Under the pieces are notes generated by a model that had not been told where the DNA came from, did not search any database, and saw only the letters and a list, made by a program, of their open reading frames with translations. From Tribonema minus (taxonomy: Eukaryota > Sar > Xanthophyceae > Tribonematales > Tribonemataceae), in contig JAFCMP010000049.1 of assembly GCA_017506865.1 (NCBI GenBank), positions 248,001 through 312,000 on the forward strand: a stretch of 64,000 nucleotides of DNA, given 5' to 3'. Each line of letters begins with the position of its first letter. Position 1 is the stretch's first letter. Both the position numbers and the translations under genes were made by a program. Shown piece by piece: positions 1-12,578 of the stretch.

Positions 1-2160
1 CTCCGGGAGCGCAGTCGCAGGCACGTCAAACCTGGTGCTCAGGCTGTAACAGTTGGGGCACGTGTTGCACTTTGAGGTACTACTAGTAGTAGTAGTACCA
101 CCGTCCTTCGCGTGTGAGCCACTGGCACTGTTGCCATTAGTCCGACACGGGCCGGGCAGTTTGAACTCATGATTCTCATGATTCTCAAAGTGCGATGGGC
201 GGCGATGCAGCAGCACCTCGTCCATCAAGACTCAACAGCTGCTGCACAAGATGGCATGGTGGACCAGGTGCAGGTTCCAAATGCGGTCAAAATAGCCTAC
301 TAGATCATCATGGCTGAATGAACATCAGGCCCTGGGGCGCAAGTGCCGTTGAAATTGTTGGCGCTCGACTCGGAGCACTGCCAGTGCCTGCATTAAATTA
401 AATGCATCTTGAGGAGTCCCCAGCCGCCACAAATTCAAAGTTTGCTGTCACTGCCGCACACGACTATCGTGCACGGATCACCGCACCGGACAACAAAACC
501 TTTGAAATCCTGAAGTGACTTTCAAATTGTTGTGTAAGAAACTTTTTTGAAATGTCATGCAGCTACTACTAGTATAATGATATCAAATCTGAGTCTGGTG
601 TGGATGCTACTAGTAGTACTTGCCAATAGACTGACAGTGTGCGTGAACTTCTGTAGGCAACCTGGCGCGACTTCATGCCAATGCTTACCGCCTTGTGCCA
701 TTTTGAATATAATGGACACTGTCCATCATTTGCGGGACGGCAGTAAAAAGGGGTTGACCGCGAATTTGGGACAGCTAAGGGCAGTTGCAGCCTCAGGCTG
801 AGCGTTTTGACCGATAATAACGGTACGCTCTTACAAGCACTGCAGCCTCAGAGCATAAATCATGTGTTACAGTAGGCTAGTAGGCGTTTGTTGTAGGTAG
901 TGGTGCAGCAGCGCCGCACTGCCAGCTGCAGCAGCCTGAGCCCGCATTGTCAAATTTGAAAGAAGGTTCGGGCTCCGGAACGGTTCCCTCAACTCTCACG
1001 TCACGGTGGACTTGACATTCAAGTTGTTTTCCCAGTGGCACGTGACATACTACATATAGTATCAGTTACTGTAGGAGCTAGCCGATGACTCACTGACAGA
1101 GTGCCAGAACACCGTGACAGCGGGCCCGTCGTTGCACTGTGGCACCTGGCTGGCATGGCATTGCCAACCGGGTCGTGCGAACCACAGTCACACGGTGACA
1201 CTTCAAGTTGCAGCTTCTGACTGACACTGTGTGCTGAGCATCCGATTCGCCGCATGATAACTGTTACAGTGGGGATGATCATTCAAGTTGCCAATAGTCA
1301 GACACTCAATCTGGCAGAGCCTTGATTCAGAAGTTCATCGAAGTTCTCAGTTTTGACACATCCGAGTGGTTTCAGCCGCTGCCAGCAGTGCTGCTGAACT
1401 TCAAGTTGATGCTCGCGGCGTGTCGCAAGCGATGGCCACGGAGCGTGGCTGTTAGACTACTAGTTCACTGACCCACCCCGTGACCAACACTTAATTTTTG
1501 ATAACGGAATCCGATTCCGAATCGCCACGCCCTGAGGTGAGTCAGACCTGTAATTTCGATTGTGCACTGCCAGTCACAACGGCGGCGGTTATAGCGCCGC
1601 GTCGCAATTGTCGCACAATCTGAATGTCCATTATAATATCGGACTCCGGAAGGGATGGTTATCGAGCAGTCAGTGACAGCGTGCCACAGTGACTGGAAAA
1701 AACAGGAGCCTCAGGTGCATTCAAACAACATTCAAGCGTCCGACTCGCCGGCGGTGCTAGCCATATGACAACTTAATAAGCAGCCTCAGGCTGAGGTTGC
1801 CAACAATACAGCGCGGCGCTGTCCTGAGACATCCAGTGGCAAGCGTCGATGCTCAGAGGCTCGTTGTTGACAAGCAGCCTCTGAGTCAGTGAGGTTCAAA
1901 AAGTTGCCCACAACTGGTTGAACACAGCGCGGCGCTTCTACTCGTAGTACATAAGACATCATGGATCCTTGAACTTGAACTTGAAGTTCATCATTAGGGT
2001 TAAGTTCATCATTGACAAGCACTGTGGCTCGTTGAATGCAAGTCACTTCAAGTCGAAAACTGCGCGCTGTCCTGAGACATCCAAGCATCATGATGAATGG
2101 TGCTTGTCAGGTAGGATGCGTACAACACGTTGCGCGCTGACCGGGTCCTGAGACTCACCA
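1..2160. other. Gene-poor stretch with degenerate repeats
   Basis: I see no exon chain here. The stretch holds scattered ACTAGTAGT-type trinucleotide runs (about 60-110 and 560-620), four TTCAAGTTG copies between about 1018 and 1407, and palindromic CCTCAGGCTGAGG near 793 and 1786. It looks like old, rearranged repeat DNA. Confidence 0.4.
1816..2083 (+). repeat. Pair of identical 20-nt repeats
   Basis: GCGCTGTCCTGAGACATCCA occurs at 1816-1835 and again at 2064-2083. Between and around the copies lie further shared words (GACAAGCA, GGCTCGTTG) in shuffled order. This is what remains of a degraded local duplication. Confidence 0.5.
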
Positions 2161-2164
2161 GGTG

Positions 2165-2434
2165 CTACCCTTTGCACATGAAGCATTGGTCGCCCTGGCG
2201 CTTGCAGGATTCCCGGCCTTCATGGAGAATGCACTGCTCCTCGGTAACGTACTCTATGCCCAATTCTGAACACGCAGAGTGGCAGGAGCCCCAGGTGTCA
2301 GGATCGCGGCAGACCGCGATGACATCGTACTTGTTCGCCTCGTCCAGGTAGTTGCCGAACCAGTCGCAAGGGGTGTGCTCCCACAAAGCGCGTTGCAGAA
2401 TCAGGTAGAGTTTCACGGTGACTTTGCTACTCAT
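2165..2434 (-). CDS. Possible small Cys-rich protein (end of gene)
   Basis: The minus-strand frame from ATG at 2434 to TAG at 2165 codes for 89 residues with eight cysteines, including C-x3-C and C-x2-C spacings near the end (CHSAC, CFMC). I recognise no family. Upstream on the same strand, ATG at 2538 opens a frame that reads as a typical signal peptide (Met, then Leu/Val/Ala-rich) but meets TAA after 18 codons. A 71-nt intron (donor GTGCGC at 2497, acceptor before 2426) would join that leader in phase to the Cys-rich part, giving a small secreted protein. This join is inference. A single-exon protein or chance open frame remain possible. Confidence 0.35.
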   Translation of the reverse strand: MSSKVTVKLYLILQRALWEHTPCDWFGNYLDEANKYDVIAVCRDPDTWGSCHSACSELGIEYVTEEQCILHEGRESCKRQGDQCFMCKG

Positions 2435-2539
2435 GCCAACAGGTAAAGTAAATACTATTCTAGTAGTACGCAGCAGCAGCCTTATGCTGCGGCGCACAGC
2501 ACAAGGAGCACAGAGAGGAGCAGCATCGCGGAGAACATG

Positions 2540-3738
2540 CGCGGTGCGATGCACGTGCACTCCAGATTTTATGAGCCAAAACACAAGCTCAACTTGCGTG
2601 CGCGACATGACAACAAGGTCACAAGTCAAGACGCACCTCATCTTGGCTGGGGCGGGGTACAGAGATGGACAAGACGCTCTGCAGGTGAACGTAAAGCCCC
2701 AACAGGAGGGCGACCGCTCGAAACGAATTCAACATCATGATCCAACCACCAGGCCACGTGCTCCAAGACGCCTCCCAGTGGCACGCGAAAAAGCTTGCGA
2801 CTCTTTCGCGGCGGTCGTCGACGCCTGCTCTGCGTTAGGCAGTGCAGAGTTTCAGCGCAAGTTGCGGGAGGAACAGAGCTCAACGAACGGTCAAGTAAAT
2901 TTCTTATAGGCAAGCGCGGCGAAGCCCCGTCCCTTGCTTGGCGTACATAGGACTGCACCGCCTCACAGGAAGAAGGCAAACCCATTCTTGCAACATGTAC
3001 GTATTTTCTGCTCACAGGTTCAGGAAGTAAGTAGGTATATGAGGTGACGCACACGTTCTTGCCAAGTGAGGTGAGCGATGGCCTTGGGCCTAAGGCTTTG
3101 AGCGCAACACACCTGTTCCTCACATGCAGTAGGAGTCCCTCGCCTTACTCGGAGGTATGTTAGGCTTTCTAGGCGAGAAAGTTCAACTTGAAGTTCTGCA
3201 CTGAGCACTGGGGGCGTGCTATCATCAAACTACTGGTGTCGTCAAGCATTGCAGCTACACTTGGGTCGCCCTTCCCGGCACATGTGCGCACACGCGCGGC
3301 CTAGATTCTCGCTCTGCTCGGCAAGGCCAGGGGCCCTGCTGCGAGTTTCGCTCGCAGATAATTAAATGGGCGTGTGTTGCAATTTGCAGACCTGCCTAGG
3401 CTCTTGAGTCAACGCAGACTATATATACATGCGTAGGTTGCTGCTGCAGCATATGACATCCCTCAGGGTTGGACCATATACGTACTAGTAGCACGCATGC
3501 AGGCAGCAAGTGATACATCTGCTGTCAAAAAGAAGGGACCATCAGCTGAGCAGGGAAAAGGAGAGAACGGGCGCCCTCACAAGCACAAGCAAAACACAAC
3601 AATTACATGATTGATCATGTGTCCGGCTTCTCTCAGACTGGTCCCACAGGTTCACCTGGCAATCGGCCACCCAAACCACACTGGCACTAGCGCCTACGCA
3701 ACAGATCACGTAGGGCCAGCCTGAGGAATGGGCAACTG
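2540..3738. other. No gene recognised
   Basis: Several overlapping open frames exist on both strands around 2.6-3.1 kb, but none shows splice-consistent or family-like sequence. A perfect 7-bp hairpin (CTGCGAG/CTCGCAG) sits at 3338-3356. The last few hundred bases should contain the GH1 3' untranslated region. Confidence 0.35.
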
Positions 3739-6700
3739 CTAAACGTGCTCCTCTCTCGGCGAAAGCATTGCTTGTGAGAGATCGTCACCCATATCGGATA
3801 CGACGCTAGGCCTTCGCGGGGTAACCGCCTCTGACTTGCGAGTTGCAGACCCGCGATGCGAACGCGCAATGCTCCGCAGACCCCCCCTGTTGTATGCGCG
3901 TACCACGTTGGTGAAAGCTGCCGCTGCTGGGCGCAGCGACCGTTCTTGCGTGTCAAAATTCACAGCGTACAGCCCAAACTGTACGAGCAGAAGAGAGGCG
4001 TGCACAAGAGCAGCGTTGGTGTGAGGGCCTGAGTGTCGGCGTTGGTTGAGGCATCATTATCCACGCCGCAAGCATGATTGACTGTCAACAAGTGTGTGGC
4101 ATCACACACATCTGTATGGAGCTCAACTTGTGCTGATGGCCATGAAGCCGGCAGCGATGTCACTGCAACAATGCCAAAGATGGTACCAGCGACAGAGAGA
4201 TTAGTAATAACAAATACTTTAGAGCAGTGTGCTGCTTCACCAATGAAAACACAAGGATACACACCCCAAATCTGCGATGGGGGTCCAGTAGTGCGGCTTG
4301 ATCCTATCATGCATTATGCTGTGAAACTGCAATGAAGTACTGCTGTAGCAAGTGATTACTATGAATATCTTAAGGCCAGGCTGTGCTGACTGTTGCCTTG
4401 TGGGGTCTCTAAATCGGAAGCTGATACAGGAATCTGTTAACATCACTTCTAGGTGCACAGTACGCCTGTCGTGCACCTGACAAAGTGCTAAAAACACTTC
4501 GTTTCACTTTTTACGAATGATGTGCACGCCACAAAAGCCAGTGAGATGATGTGATGGCCTGTCGCATGCTCACCTTCATGTGGTACCCCTCACACCCTGT
4601 TGTTGCATAGCACCACAAGAAGAGTACAGAGGCAAGGCAGGGCGCGCGTGAGTAGGATATCTCTTGGCGTGAAGTTGCATGTTCTCTCGTCGTGAAGACA
4701 CGTGTATCAGCTGAAGCACGACCTGCCACAATGCACACATGGACGGGCATATTTTTGCAGAAAAGCGGAATGCATTGCTGAGCTGTCCATGCAGCCATGG
4801 TGATTTATCCATTTCGAGCAGCTTCAGTCAACCACCAGACGCATTGACAAAATGAGCCTCCCAGCCAATCAATTTGCCATCAGGGCATCAGTGGTCATTG
4901 TCATTAAAGTACAATCGCACTTGAGCATACGCACAGCCATAAGATGTGTCACATTTCTCTAGCACACTTTACTCTGTCCACATCAGGCATGGTGCTGTGC
5001 GAATTGTGCAGTTGCATTGATTTCTATGCAACTGGTAGCAGGTGCACAGGACATTTCAAAGGGTTGCATTTGATGAAACTTACACGTGCACTGATTTGAC
5101 TCACATTCAAAGTTGTCGTAGAGGCTCCAGTAGTAGTACCCAATCACATCGACCCCATCTTGTATGGCTCGGCTGAGGGCGTACAGATATCGACGGATAT
5201 AGAGGTATCGCCTGCAAACACGCCAGCGGGGAGTGAATGGCAATACACTTGAGTAGCAAAGAGGCTATTTATGTGTCAAAGCTGATGAAGAGTGAGTGTT
5301 GACGTGAGCTATCGATCAGCTGGTGCCACTGTGGCGAACATGCAGTAGACGCCGCGGAACCATGAACCTCACAAGAGTCAATGGGACCAGCAGAGCAGCC
5401 CAGCAGTTTTGCAATTGATGCAAATGTGACTTGAATTGCTCGCCAGATGTACGGATTCTGCAGACATATCGTCAGTTTGCTGTTCAGATGTGTCGCACGC
5501 CGTGACCTGCTTGGAGATGTGCTTGAGCAAGTGCTTGTGCAGCTCCCTGATACTTGTGCGCGATCGAAATCACCCCATCTGTTTTTGCACTACCAGCGCT
5601 GTTTAGAGCCGTGAACACCAGTCCTGGCAAGCACCACCCACAATGCATTCAACAAGCAATCCCTCACCTGTCATCATGTTTGTCAGCGATGCCATTTTCG
5701 GTGACGATGATGGGTTTGCCGAGCGTTGCCATGGTCTTGAGTGCGCTGTAGAGGCCCTCCGGATACACGCACTGCGGCATGTCTGTCATGATCTCCTGCG
5801 GCAGAGCCATGAGCTTTGCCTCCAGCACTGGCTCCGTTATGATGTTCCACAAACTCTGCAGCCGTGACAAGCAAGACAGAATGGCATGATTCGCCCTTGC
5901 GGTTCAGTGGCTACATCAGCACTAGCTTGAGGCAACAGCAAGTGCAAGTGGCAGGCGGCATGACCAGTAGTTCATCACGACTCAAAAGGCAGGCGATCGC
6001 CCGACTTTCTTCCCACTATTGCAGCTCGTCTGGCGGCAATGTTACATGCGAGCACACAACGTGCAAATGCACAATGCTAGCATCCGCACGTGTCCCGAGA
6101 ATTGGCCTTCGTCTTCATGCCACTTCAAGACTTCGACAAGTGCAAGAGATGAACCAACACAGTCATGTGAACACCAGTCCAGCGTGTCGCACTCAACGCT
6201 ATGTTTATATACAGTATGCAGCGCCCACATGCGGTACTCACCACGTAGTAATGGCTGTAGTAGTTGAGCCCTATGAAATCATTTGCAGCAGGTGCTCTGG
6301 AATCCATGTACGAGACGCACGCCGCAAATGGCACCCAAAATCTGCACAACCAGAAAACGTGATGAGATGAGTGAGGACTCAGGTGTATCACGTACCCTAA
6401 GCACTCTCCGTACCAAATCAGTATGTGCATGTGTGCTATTGACCGCTTTGGTACTGACTTTGAAAGGCAGCATACTGCATACAGCTGCACCGAAAGCTGG
6501 TCAACGACATGGGGAACGCCGTGGCTGACACTTCAACAACGTAGTAAACTGCAATAAGTCGCTCGTGGCCTGTCATGCACAAGTAGTCTGTGTTGCGCCT
6601 CCTATCCTCAGCTCAGGCGCATGGTATAAGCAACATCATGTGCGGAATATGTGGGCATGATGCTGCGGGCTGGAGTTGTGTGGTCAGCTTGTGCTGTCAT

Positions 6701-9700
6701 CTGCTGCTTGCTTGCGCACAGAGTATGCATCACAAACAGCATGTGCATCTCACAACGGGTATCAGGACGTGGCATAGGAGCGCAGTGCTCATTCAAGCAG
6801 AACACATTTCATTCGCAGTGATTCATCTGAAAACAAGCTTTCAGCGACACATCAAGCCGTAGCCGCACGTGGAAAACTTCTGTGACAGTGAGATGGACAG
6901 TGCGTGTGCTCAGTGCCATCACTGCATGAGCAGATGTGACAAAGTTGTTAACATACTTCGAATGCAACTGATGATGGAAACAGGCATTACAGAAGCAGGG
7001 CGCACAGCCTCTCGGCGGTTACAAACACGCACCGCGGCCCACATGCATTCATTCAATCAGCATGTTGAAGGTGTGTTTGTTGCTCTTACCGGAACTTGCC
7101 CGTTCTCAAAAAGTTGATGATTTGTACATTGAAGATCTGGTCCATGGCCCATGCCAAGAAGTGGTCAAAGAGGTTGTGCCACTGCAATGCAACAGTCAAC
7201 AACAGCCAAGGTGGCAGCATGAGCATGTAAAACAATCGTCACACCGTTTCTGATGCAACTACACCTAGAGCGATGGACAAGAGCGAATGCGTGCACAGTG
7301 CCGCCAGTGTGCAGGCTGCAATGGACCATTGACACACGCTGGTGTCACTTGGGATAGCACCTTTTGATGGCACAACTACTGTCGCCGTATTGAAATGCAG
7401 CATTGTGAGTCAATAATGACAAAGTGCACTGTTCTGAGCAGCTGTCATTGCAGCATCTGTGCAGAAGAGCCATGCCTAGGTAATGGCGCATGCTTGATGT
7501 ACTTAGATCTGACAAACCAAGCGCTGATCAGAACACTTGAGACATCGAGTGATGCTGTGCCATTGTCAACGTCATGAGACATAGTGTCAGTCCTGCCTGT
7601 GGCTGCGAACATCACTGTGGCCTGTGTCTCAAAACGCTTGCGAAGTGAAGCCATGAAAACCATCCACCACAGCTTGGGCACAAACTCCATGCAAATGTGC
7701 ACATGGTGGTCGTCATGCATTCACTGACAGGACCACACACACACTACCACTAGTGTTGACATATCACTACTGTAACTCTGTGAAGCCGTCAGCGTCAAGG
7801 CAGGCTGCCTCAATGCTTCATATGTTTGGTCGCAAATGCACATACCTGAAAAGCATGGAACTGGAACAGGTCCTTCACAATTCCCACATGGACCTCACGC
7901 CCTGCGTCCTCTGCAGCTTGTTTGATGGCAAAATAGATGGTCACGTGGCTCTTCAGCATGTTCTGCACAAGCAGACATCATCAGCACAACATCAGGAGCG
8001 GTGTGACGCGGAAAAACACACACGCACACGCATGCAGCGCGTTGGGAATCAGTGCTAGACGGTATACAGCACCATCTACACACCAGTCAACAGGGCATCA
8101 CATTAGAACAACACAGTGAACTATGATGCACCCAAGACAAACCACACAGATACGCAATGTGTGTTTGTGTGTTGACGCATTCAACGACACAGGCTGTCAG
8201 TCCACCAGTGCCGTGCGACCAAGCGACACATACACTGTGCCAGAACAAACACACACGCACACACAAACACATCTCACAAACAATGTTGCCAAACACACCA
8301 GGCTAAATGATATGTACCTTACAGACAGCAGCAGCACAAGGTGTGTGATGACATGCTCACTGTCGTATCGCTCACCTTGACACACGTGCCAGCAGTCTGC
8401 AGTGCTGCCTGTTGGCCGGGGGGGAAGAGCCCATTGACGTACGCATTGGCACAAAACACCTCCGGTTCGTTGATGGTACACCACCACTTCACCTTTGACC
8501 CATACTCGTCGTACATGCGCTGTGAAAACCTGCAAGAGAACGAGATGCACGATAGTACATGCCACTTACAAATGCTTCATTGCCCTTGCATGAAATTCAA
8601 GGCGCCGAGCAGGCGGAAACGTATCTGCGCGGAAAGAATCAGATGTGTCCCTATCGCACGCTGTTATTCATTAAGCAATGACCGAACACATTGAAATGCT
8701 GTATCGCCGTGAACGCACATGTGAGAGGGATGAGCTGCTGACATGGCACTTGCATTAGCAAAGTAAAGAACATCAACACTTGTAGGTACAGGCTGCAGTG
8801 GGTCGCAGTGCTGTACTTACTCTGAAACAACTGTTGTCACATAGTGCATACTTCGAAGTGAAAGTTGCTGACGCAGTGACTATGATGCTGGGCTAATAGT
8901 AACAGTCAAAGCATGCTCAGCATCACAGCACCAAACACAGTATGGCCAGGCATGTTTGCTGCTTTTGCAGAAACCAGATGTCGACCCAGCACATCACACT
9001 CATTGATGCAAGATGCACCTGTGCAAAGAACCACAGATCTTCATCTCCTGCTTACTGCAAGTTTGCTGAGTGCGTTCATCTCGTTCTCTCACCGTACAAA
9101 GTGCTCTACGTTCTCCTCCTTTTCAAACGCGCCAAGCGTCTCGAACCATATTGGCCATGAGAAATGCAGAAGTGTCACCTGGTGGCACACAATGACACAA
9201 ACACAATGTCATTTACCAAACGGCACCAGTGACGCGGTCTTGTTGTGCAGCTTTACCCGGCGTAGGTACATAGTGCAGGGGTTAGGAAGTTCACAGTTGA
9301 AATGCAAGCTCATCCACCAAACATGATTTATCAGTGCGCATTGCACTTACAGTTATGTTCATGCCTGAGCATAGTGCAGGAAGTGTTGGTGCCATACAAG
9401 CAGGTCACGCGCATTGCACTATTATAAACGAATAGTCGGCAGTGAGCTTCTGACCTGCTTCAAAGGCTGGTGGGGTAAGTTGAAGCTTCAGCCTGCACAA
9501 AGCTGGCACAATGCACACCGCCTGCTGTCATATGTCTATTGAACACCTTTGGGTTGGTTGCAAAAGCTTTCAAAATCACGGGTAATGGCATAGATCCGTG
9601 TGGCCAGATTTGCCTAGTGCCTGAGAAAAAAAAGCCAAGTGATTGACAAATAAAGTAATTCACCTCTTCCTGCAAAGTTAAGCCAATGCAAGCCTGCTTC

Positions 9701-10299
9701 ATGACAATAACTTCGGCTTGCCTCTCCTGGTTCAGTCGCGCCCAGTGGCACTGCAGTACTCAGCATCAACAAGTATACCGCACAGTAATGCACGTTGGTC
9801 CCAGTGATATACTGGCCTTACCATTGGCATGATGCCGTTTGCTGCCAAACAATCCAGTTCCATATGATAGTGAGCAATGCTCTCAGCGTTGTATTCACCC
9901 TGAGCTGGCTCAATCTTTGACCACTCCAAGCTGAACCTGTCAACAGTTCATGTGTACGGCAGGCAGGACATAATGAGTTCAGTGTCATAACTGTCCACCA
10001 TGTCACCTTTGTTAAAGCAGCCATGGCTGATTCTCGGCGCTACTGCATGACGTAGACACTAAAGAAGGCACCAAACGTAGTGCATTCCTGATAATAAGGA
10101 TGTGCAATGCACTTCCTCACAAGGCCACATACACCAAGGGAGCATCACATATTGGTGACCTCTTAGCCAGCCACAATTATGAATGAACAGGTGGACTTTG
10201 AGGCCAACTGCCCAGCTTCTGCAGGCGGACGGATGGCTATGTAGACATTGGCTACGCACCTACAAGCCATGGCAGTGCGCATGCACAACAGACACACAC

Positions 10300-10334
<35 letters not shown>

Positions 10335-12424
10335 CTCTCACTCTGCCCCCCTCCTCTCTTGCTCGCTCTCTCGCAACAACCCTATGACTATCACCTGTAA
10401 CTGCCCACGCCCAGATCCTTGATAAGCTGCGTGTCCTGCTCCACCCTGTTCCAGTGATCGCAAGCTGCGCCGGACTTCTGTCCCCCCTGCGAAGCACACG
10501 TTCACGTCAAGGGAAAGACAAATCAGAGTTGTCAACAAAGCCAGTGCATTACGGCATTGTCACCTGCCTGCACACACGTGCAAATATTCATTCACGTGAC
10601 TCTGCTCAAGCCGCGCAGTGGATAGCAATACGTACTTGGACCTATTTCTGTATAAATATGTACGCAAGACTTGACGTACCAAGATGTATACAGCGGCACT
10701 GCGCGGCAGGAAAACAGAAATTGATGACAGGAACGTATTCCAACCTGGCCCTCGGAATGTAATTTTCTCCACGTTGCCTGTGCATTATTGCGCTGCAGAA
10801 AAAACCTATCATAACAATGGTTACTGCATAGTCGTCACTTACTACAACACCACTGCCGAGAATAGCAGCGCATACAGCTAGCAACAGCATCATCATCAAG
10901 CACGTGTGCATGACCAGCTTGGGCATTTCAACATTGCCACTTCTGTGCAAACGGCTTGGCTTCAATTAGACATAACACACCAACCTTGACAGTGGGCGGC
11001 TTGTGAGGTGGCCTCTGAGTGCTCTCCCACTGTGACCAGTTGTTGTTGTCGCAGTTGCCCTCCACCTGTTGCGCACCACAGGACGAGGCAGATCTCTGTC
11101 ATATTGATGCAATCACGATGAAATTATTATGTACATGCATCACTGACACCGGTGTACACCTTCTTCGCACAGGGACCAGCCGCTGCACTGCACAGCCATA
11201 CCAATTCAGAGGTAGGAGTGCAGCAAGTAGTACTGCAGTTTTGCACTGATGCATGCACGTTGTCTCCGCAATCAAGCACAGGCAAGCTGATACTGGTGGG
11301 GACACACCCAACTGCGGTACTCTCGCTGCGGGCAACATTGCATGTGTGACTAGGCGCTTTGCAAATGCAAAACTTGCTGGCCTTGACCAGCATGAACAGC
11401 AAGTATGGAGTTGAAGTAGCAAGTAGCCGTAGTGTTTGATACTGAGACTGAGTTGACACTGTAAACACCACCGCCTATGGAGGCTCCGCTTGTAGGCATA
11501 ATCTAACACAAGCCCACTTCTGTAATGTGAACATTGCGTTACCTGATGCGCTGCAGTGGCGACGCCCCATATGAAGTTGGGAGGGAATTCCAGCTCATCA
11601 CAGTTGATGCTGCAGCAGAGCAGCGAGTTGCAGTGAAGAAGCGCTGCCTTTAACGCCCGCAATCAAGATTCGGTACAGCAGTCAGCAGCAGCAGACATAT
11701 TCGACGAGCAAGCTGGTGTTGCATGTGACTGATGTATTGCGGTTACTGTGCGCACTTCACCTTGGCTGTCAGACCCATGGTATCGCAATGGCAGTGCGTG
11801 CACGTACGTCCGACATTTGCAATGTCCGCAATCTGTAACATGACTAGGTGCTATGCATGAAAAGTATGTCATCGCGCATGCGCATCTGACTATTTTATTT
11901 GTAGGCAGGTGCTGGGGCAGTGTGTAGTAGGGGATTGGGATTTACGACTTCGATGCCCCTCAGCGGCTTGGCATGAGCAAATGATAAAATCATGGACACA
12001 GCCACATCATGAGATTAGGTGGTGTGCACTCACTTTTCCCATTTCCAGTAGAGAGGTCTCGCAGCACTGTTGCTTAGCGTCATTGCTGATGTCGTAACCC
12101 ATGCCACCGCGGCCCAGAGGTACTGCAAAGCATACTGCAAAGGCCGATCGAATCGTCAGAAGGCGTGTGCTTCATGGGCTGACTCGCACGACATGTACGA
12201 AGCAATTCGTGCTGCGCCACTGCGTCTGCATATGACAGCTGTCGTCGCACAGCAATTGCATTGCACCAGCTGGGCCAACAGATAGTGGTACATGCAATGT
12301 ACGAAGAATTCTCACTTTTGTGCTTTGGTCACAGACTTGCCTTGACAATTTCCAGCACGACAGCAACAACCAGCCACACCAGGAAGAGCAGGGAGAGGAA
12401 GATGTGCACGGGACCCCGTGACAT
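3739..12424 (-). CDS. Glycoside hydrolase family 1 (beta-glucosidase-like), 14 exons
   Basis: A retaining beta-glycosidase of family GH1, probably secreted, that would hydrolyse beta-linked glucosides. Exons in transcript order: 12424-12337, 11643-11543, 11065-10985, 10486-10395, 9936-9822, 9178-9093, 8529-8376, 7962-7846, 7181-7090, 6341-6242, 5855-5668, 5211-5105, 4596-4574, 3978-3739. From the second exon on, every junction keeps phase and has GT..AG ends, giving about 527 residues. GH1 landmarks appear in order: FIWGVATAAHQVEG, ACDHWNR, FSLEWSKIEP, TLLHFSWPIWF, acid/base TINEP (about residue 209), FIGLNYYSHYY, nucleophile VTENG (about 395), YWSLYDNFEWCEGY and FGLYAVNFDTQ. A basic, Ser-rich tail of about 45 residues follows the domain. 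The first exon supplies a hydrophobic leader; its join (weak acceptor before 11643) is the least certain. The exact substrate cannot be read from sequence. Confidence 0.9.
10303..10330. repeat. (CT)n microsatellite
   Basis: An uninterrupted CT run lies in a GH1 intron just beyond the donor of the 10395-10486 exon, followed by broken CT-rich sequence. On the gene strand it reads as (AG)n. Confidence 0.9.
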
Positions 12425-12578
12425 GCCGCAACTCGCGTGGTGCGCACGCACGCGAATCGGTGGAGTTCAAAATTGCGAAGTTCAAGTGCAGTTTGAAGTA
12501 TCTGGTTGCCCCCAAAAAAGTTGCAATCGGATTAGCTTCAAAGAGTCCAATTAAACAGCTCCGCCCTTGCCAACCACT

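Noticed and set aside
9455..9485. Minus-strand segment LQLTPPAFEA that resembles the GH1 HHFTHPAWFE block
   Set aside because: The true block (TLLHFSWPIWFETLG) lies at 9093-9178 with perfect phase on both sides. The 9.46 kb segment would duplicate it and break the chain.
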